Below are positions 59,890-64,000 of a stretch of DNA of 64,000 nucleotides, piece by piece. Made by a program: the position numbers and the translations under genes. Below the pieces are notes generated by a model. That model saw nothing but the letters and a program-made list of their open reading frames with translations. It had not been told where the DNA came from and did no database searches. Source of the stretch: Ignelater luminosus (lineage: Eukaryota; Arthropoda; Insecta; Coleoptera; Elateridae); the NCBI GenBank assembly GCA_011009095.1, contig VTPC01004024.1, forward strand, positions 34,891-98,890. Direction: 5' to 3'. Within the stretch, counting starts at the first letter, position 1. Every line of letters starts with the position of its first letter.

Positions 59890-60316
59890 TTTTACTGTTT
59901 TATTAGAAAGTTTCAAGTGTTGAAGCAGATTTGGTTTGAAATAAAACGACGTAACCTAACAAACTAACGTCTTCGGTTGTGGTTAATGTACAGATACAGG
60001 TATGTTAATATACGCAGTAGAGTAACGACTGACGACAGGCTGCATAGTTTTCTCATGTGTCACTTTGACAGTTATTTTGTATAGGTTATCGCATCAACAT
60101 AAGTTACAAAATTAAAGAAAACGCAAGAAAACTAAAAATTAATTAAAGTTGAGGATTAAAATTATGTAAAACTACCTTCATGTTTATGTAACGATAGAAA
60201 ATAAAGAAGTTGTCTGTTTTTGTTTAGTAATTCTTTAACTTAAATATAGCATTATAATAATTAATATGGTGTAAAGTATTACAACTAATAAAGTGTCTTT
60301 TCTTCACATTTATACA
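59890..60316. promoter_or_regulatory. Probable shared divergent promoter region
   Basis: A 427-bp gap separates the start codon of DDX20 (minus) from the signal-peptide exon (plus). There is no TATA box in a sensible position on the DDX20 side, as is usual for housekeeping genes. I see no specific factor site. Confidence 0.4.
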
Positions 60317-60368
60317 ATGTTGCACAAGATATTTGTTATTATTTTACTTCTTATATTACCACCTTCAG
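60317..60368 (+). CDS. First coding exon (signal peptide) of an otherwise unseen gene
   Basis: ATG at 60317 encodes MLHKIFVIILLLILPPS plus one base. It is followed by a perfect CAG|gtaagt donor at 60369. The composition (basic residue, 13-residue hydrophobic core, Pro-Pro-Ser/Gly) is that of a cleavable signal peptide. I could not find a phase-compatible downstream exon with family features before the window ends, so the rest of this secreted or membrane protein probably lies to the right of 64000. Confidence 0.5.
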
Positions 60369-61747
60369 GTAAGTTGACTGATAAAGTGATAATGAGCAAT
60401 TTGAATTTGTTGATGAACCTCTCAGCATAAAAATTATTATTAGATTCTTATAACCGCTTGACACAATAACTGTTGTAACAATAGCTTAACTGTCAAACGC
60501 GATTCGAAATATAATATTCAACCGAACTAAAAAAGGTTCGGTTACTAAAATCAATTTGTCTATCTGTATGTTTGTTTCATTTGAGTATATGAGTGTTTCA
60601 ACTCCTGGCCACTCTACCCTACATATGATACATGATTTAGACGTAGATTTGATTACAACTATAAAAATTGCTTTCAATATTTCAAATCGTTTTCGAGAGA
60701 ATCGCCTTTGAAATCGAAAATTCTTGAAAAGTTTTTTCAAGTTACCTAGTCCAGATTTAATGAATGCAATGGATAGAAGGAATCATGAGGTAAAAAAAAG
60801 TTGCTTACAATTTTTTTTTATTGGATCTATGGTTTCCTCTCTGGAGGTTTTGTAAAAATATTAAGGATGATGATGATGATGATAGTTCATTAAAGATGGC
60901 GCCAAAAGTCAAAAATGAGTCATTTAGTTCGGTTATAATGAATACATTTCTAGCTTGTTTGTGTTTGTTTTGTGAAGTACAGGGTGGGTCGAATTGCTTG
61001 TCATCATGGATTATCTGGTTTAGTATTGGTAATAAGTCTCCCACTTAATGATTAATGACATAAAAGTTACTAGATACTACGTTTAAAGAATAGTATCGCT
61101 CCAGAATTAAAGAAAAAACACTTGTTGAAAGATCATACAGTACTTGTGTGTAATATTATTGAAATTAGAAAACAAAGAGTAAACTCAAGATAAGTTAGCT
61201 ATGGTTATTATGGACAACAATTAATAGAAACCACCGAAAATGTGATCTAAATTTACTTTGAATTGACCAGTACCACGAAAAAGCTTGCAGAGGTACCAGA
61301 ATTCCCAATAGAAAAATTCTTAAAAGCTATATATTTCCTTTGCTTAATTATGGTGTATTTTTCGCTGTTAAATTAAGTAACTAAAATTCGAATTAGACTA
61401 ATTATTCAGAGGACAGATTATAGCAAAAGAAAAACTGTTTTCGGGAGCTAGCCTATGCTCCCGAAATCCGCGTGAACACAACTTTAAGGGTAGGGGCTCA
61501 TTAGACAGGTAATTTTGAGTAAGAAAACTATAACACACCCATATCCGATTCTCAAGGGTTACTGAGATAATGAAGAAAAACTGACTGCAGATTGCATCTA
61601 GTTGCCATGCAAAATAAACGAACAAATTCTGTCAAACAATTCGTGAGTAGTAAGCTGCTTTAGTTATCTATGTGTTTGCGTCAGATGTTGTTGTTATTAT
61701 TATTATGAATAGCAGTTAATAATAATGGAGTAGGATACTAATCGCGA
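60369..61747. other. Putative intron or intergenic DNA with repeat debris
   Basis: Overlapping frames on both strands at 60805-61048 include a (gat)n run, and a tacagggtgggtcg sequence near 60978 looks like another CAGGGTG-type end. Nothing else can be supported. Confidence 0.4.
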
Positions 61748-63420
61748 ATATGATAAATTGATAATATGCATTTTATTTATGAATGTGTCATGGAAATGCA
61801 GCTGCTGCAGCTGAAGAATATCGTCAGCAATATCCGAATTGTTTTTATAAGAGTTCACAATAACCCATGTGAATTCGGAAAATTTATCGATCGTCGTCAT
61901 GTTGATCGAAACAGAAATGGTGATCTTAAAGATGATACTACAAATCAGTGATGTGCGTTAACATGTCAACAATGATTGTTGACATTTTCGTCTCAACAAT
62001 TTGTCAACAATTGATTTTTCACGTCAAAAATGTCAACAATGTCAACAATGTGTCAACAATGTATCAACAATGTCGACAATGTGTCAACTTTGTAAACACA
62101 GGTGCTAAAATGCACTAAATTGTCTAATAAGATCATTAATATGATGTTCAAGACAATTCAAGAATTAAAATGGCTGAAAGGCCCAAGAATAATAATTTTG
62201 ATGAATTGGATTTTGAATTAAAAAAGACTATAACAGTAACTGAAGATGGAAAAGAAAAACCAAAATATAATTCGAATAATGGCATTAAAAAACTAAATCC
62301 TATTTTTTATTCTTATTTCCATGGAATCAGTAAAATTACGAGTATGTTTACTCATAGCTCCATAAGCCCATACTAAGATTTTTAGTTAGGGTATGCGGGG
62401 GCAATTCTATCGATGTGACAGTTAGTACACATAGGTATCTTAATGCAAAAGACTTTATTAATTGAAAAAACAAATGCTAACATGATGAACAACATCCTAG
62501 CATTTATTTTTTTTTTCTAATTAAAATCATTTTATATGTACATTAGACTTGAACGTACTTAAGCATCTCACAATTCCCTGTGCCTCCTATTTGCCCTCAC
62601 ATACTTAAGTCAAATAAAAATTATTGTAATAAACTATTTAAGATTTAAATAATAAAGGAAAAATCAAATCATATTGTTGACATGTCAAGAATGAATTGTT
62701 GACATCGACATTGTTGACACACACATCACTGCTATAAATGCAATAACTGCTGGATCCGTAGAGTTACTAACCATGTAGCTTTGTATCAAAGTTCAGTGTG
62801 GCATAGAATTAATGACGGAGGGTATTATTCTATGCCCCCAGATTTCTTACAGTACATCTTATAGAGTGAGGAAGCTCAGTTTACTAGAAATGGAATGAAT
62901 AAGTACCATAATTTGCATACATGGGCATTCGAAAATCAACATGAAGTTCGGGAAACTAGATTTCAACATCGGTTTAGCATAAATATCATTGATAGCCACT
63001 TAATCGAACCCTATATCGTGCAACATCGTTTTAATGCTCAAAACTACCTAGAGTTTCTCCAAGAAACTGTGCCTATTCTTATGGAGGATATACCTCTGGT
63101 TCTACGAAGGAACATGTGGTTTCAGTGGTTCCTATTCTCACTGTAGGTTCGGTAACAGCTTGGTTGAATAACAAATACCCTCAGTGATGGATTGGACTCA
63201 GTGGTCCAGTTCCATGGCCAACTCCTTCACTGGACTTAAGTCTGCTAGACTTTTTATTTATAGGATTGTTTGGAAAAAAAAGTCTACTTTATTCCAATTG
63301 AAAATCAAGAACATTTAATAAATCGACTTAAGACGTTAGATGCAAAATTCTATGTGTAAATAAATAGCACTGTCTACCAACTTTGGGAAAACGTTATAGC
63401 ATTCAGTCAACTAAGCTTAA
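61748..63420 (+). pseudogene. DUF4817-type (Tc1/mariner-like) transposase pseudogene, split by a hAT-type MITE
   Basis: Before the MITE the plus strand encodes the N-terminal helix-turn-helix region across a frameshift: MHFIYEC, CHGNAAAAAEEYRQQYPNC, then VHNNPCEFGKFIDRRHVD. After it (62740 on) come GGYYSMPPDFLQYIL, EEAQFTRNGMNKYHNLHTWA (the DEA-type catalytic segment, with its Trp and Asp already changed), HRFSINI, the YLEFLQETVPILMEDIPL block and RRNMWFQ. After a further break come WIGLSGPVPWP and LDFLF. This matches the widespread insect transposase family with a DUF4817 N-terminal domain; the assignment is from memory. Multiple stops and frameshifts make it non-functional. Confidence 0.7.
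61946..62731. mobile_element. 786-bp hAT-type MITE with 8-bp target duplication and subterminal TGTCAACAATG repeats
   Basis: The ends are inverted: CAGTGATGTGCGT on the left and CAGTGATGTGTGT as the reverse complement of the right, 12 of 13 matching. The flanks are ctacaaat (61938-61945) and ctataaat (62732-62739), an 8-bp duplication with one mismatch. CAGxG ends and 8-bp duplications are hAT hallmarks. About eight copies of tgtcaacaatg lie just inside the left end (61962-62090), and three inverted copies inside the right end, like the subterminal transposase-binding repeats of hAT elements. A 68-codon frame at 62170-62376 (MAERPKNNNFDELDFELKKT) is inside and unrecognised. Confidence 0.82.
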
Positions 63421-64000
63421 TAAACATCTTTAACACGATTAATGCTATAAAGAAGCGATATAAAATATGTATTGCAACAGTAAACAACAACAAAATAGAA
63501 GTGGGCACGTGACGTGAATTAGAGTGGGTCGCAGCGTGACCCATGTATTGCGCAAGAAAAAAAATCGATGTTTGCGTGAACCAAACAACAATAGGTTGTG
63601 CGAGAGCGTAAATCGTACATTAGGCCACGAAAGTAATTGGGTCACGTAGTTTGCCGTGGGTCACGTACCATAATCAGTCAGGAATCAACCGAGTCACCCT
63701 GAAACTTAAATAAAATACTGCTTATAATATTAGATACACTTTTTGTACCACAGCCCTATTGAATGGGGATGTAGTACGAGAAACGGCGTGCCAAAGAAAG
63801 TGGTAGTTTTGGACAGTAATGTGTACAATTAGAGAGAAGAATTGCAAAGAGCGAAGAAATAATGAAAAATACTACAAGAGTTTTTTGAACTTGAGTTTAT
63901 ATTAAGTAATTTAATCTATGGAAGTAGTGACGGGGACAGTTTGCAACTTTTTATAATCTCGTGACTTGTGAGACTCGAAAATTTCGTGACTCATGGGAAT
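63421..64000. other. Right edge, no gene recognised
   Basis: Contains several gggtcacg/cgtgaccc motifs between 63515 and 63665 in both orientations (gtgggtcgcagcgtgaccc, gggtcacgtag, gggtcacgtacc), perhaps a small repeat. No coding feature is supported. Confidence 0.4.

Noticed and set aside
59662-59916. DDX20 starting at the upstream MKLSNKTVK codons
   Set aside because: The first codon there is TTG. The next in-frame ATG at 59889 has a better context (gtaaaaATGag).
1-64000. CRISPR arrays, operons, prokaryotic promoters or riboswitches
   Set aside because: Spliced genes, TATA/Inr promoters and eukaryotic transposons show this is insect nuclear DNA; the tandem repeats have no spacer structure.

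Overview
The window looks like nuclear DNA of an insect, most likely a beetle. It is very AT-rich. Genes are split by short GT-AG introns, cuticle-type proteins start with MFKL and carry AAPA repeats, serine protease homologues are present, and the intergenic DNA is full of mariner, hAT-like, Ty3/gypsy and R1-like remnants. The beetle assignment rests on the style of the cuticle proteins and is an inference. There is no bacterial or organellar signature.

Genes that I can support, left to right: a three-exon inactive serine protease homologue (2541-3595, +); a single-exon Pro/Gln/Ala-rich cuticle protein with a textbook TATA/Inr promoter (10255-11685, +); a second inactive serine protease homologue (22767-23746, -); a small MFKL-type secreted peptide whose two coding exons appear to be about 5.8 kb apart (25442-31429, +); a possible 96-residue single-pass membrane protein (32203-32493, +); a 1220-residue clip-domain serine protease homologue resembling Scarface, in five coding exons (45672-49832, +); a frameshifted C2H2 zinc-finger array (51456-52163, +); the SMN-complex DEAD-box helicase DDX20/Gemin3 (56656-59889, -); and, divergent from it, a lone signal-peptide exon (60317-60368, +) whose gene probably continues beyond the window.

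The rest is mostly transposon and satellite debris, and much of it can be dated relatively by nesting. A 548-bp element sits in a satellite with a TTA duplication. A 5'-truncated, frameshifted Ty3/gypsy element with one 132-bp LTR sits between blocks of a second satellite, which recurs 25 kb away. A 1365-bp non-coding element splits a hAT-like transposase pseudogene with a 4-bp duplication, and removing it restores the reading frame. A mariner with a stop codon and internal deletion keeps near-perfect TIRs and TA duplications. A 786-bp hAT-type MITE with an 8-bp duplication sits inside a decayed DUF4817-type transposase. Two TA-flanked CAGGGTG-type elements and a foldback repeat complete the picture.

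No operon-like or defence-system logic is visible. The most interesting protein-level points are three differently inactivated serine protease homologues in one window, a clip domain split by 429 residues with a phase-neutral cassette exon, and a zinc-finger array whose frameshifted reading frame stays open for 250 codons. Gene models come from reading splice sites and frames by eye and are not transcript-confirmed.
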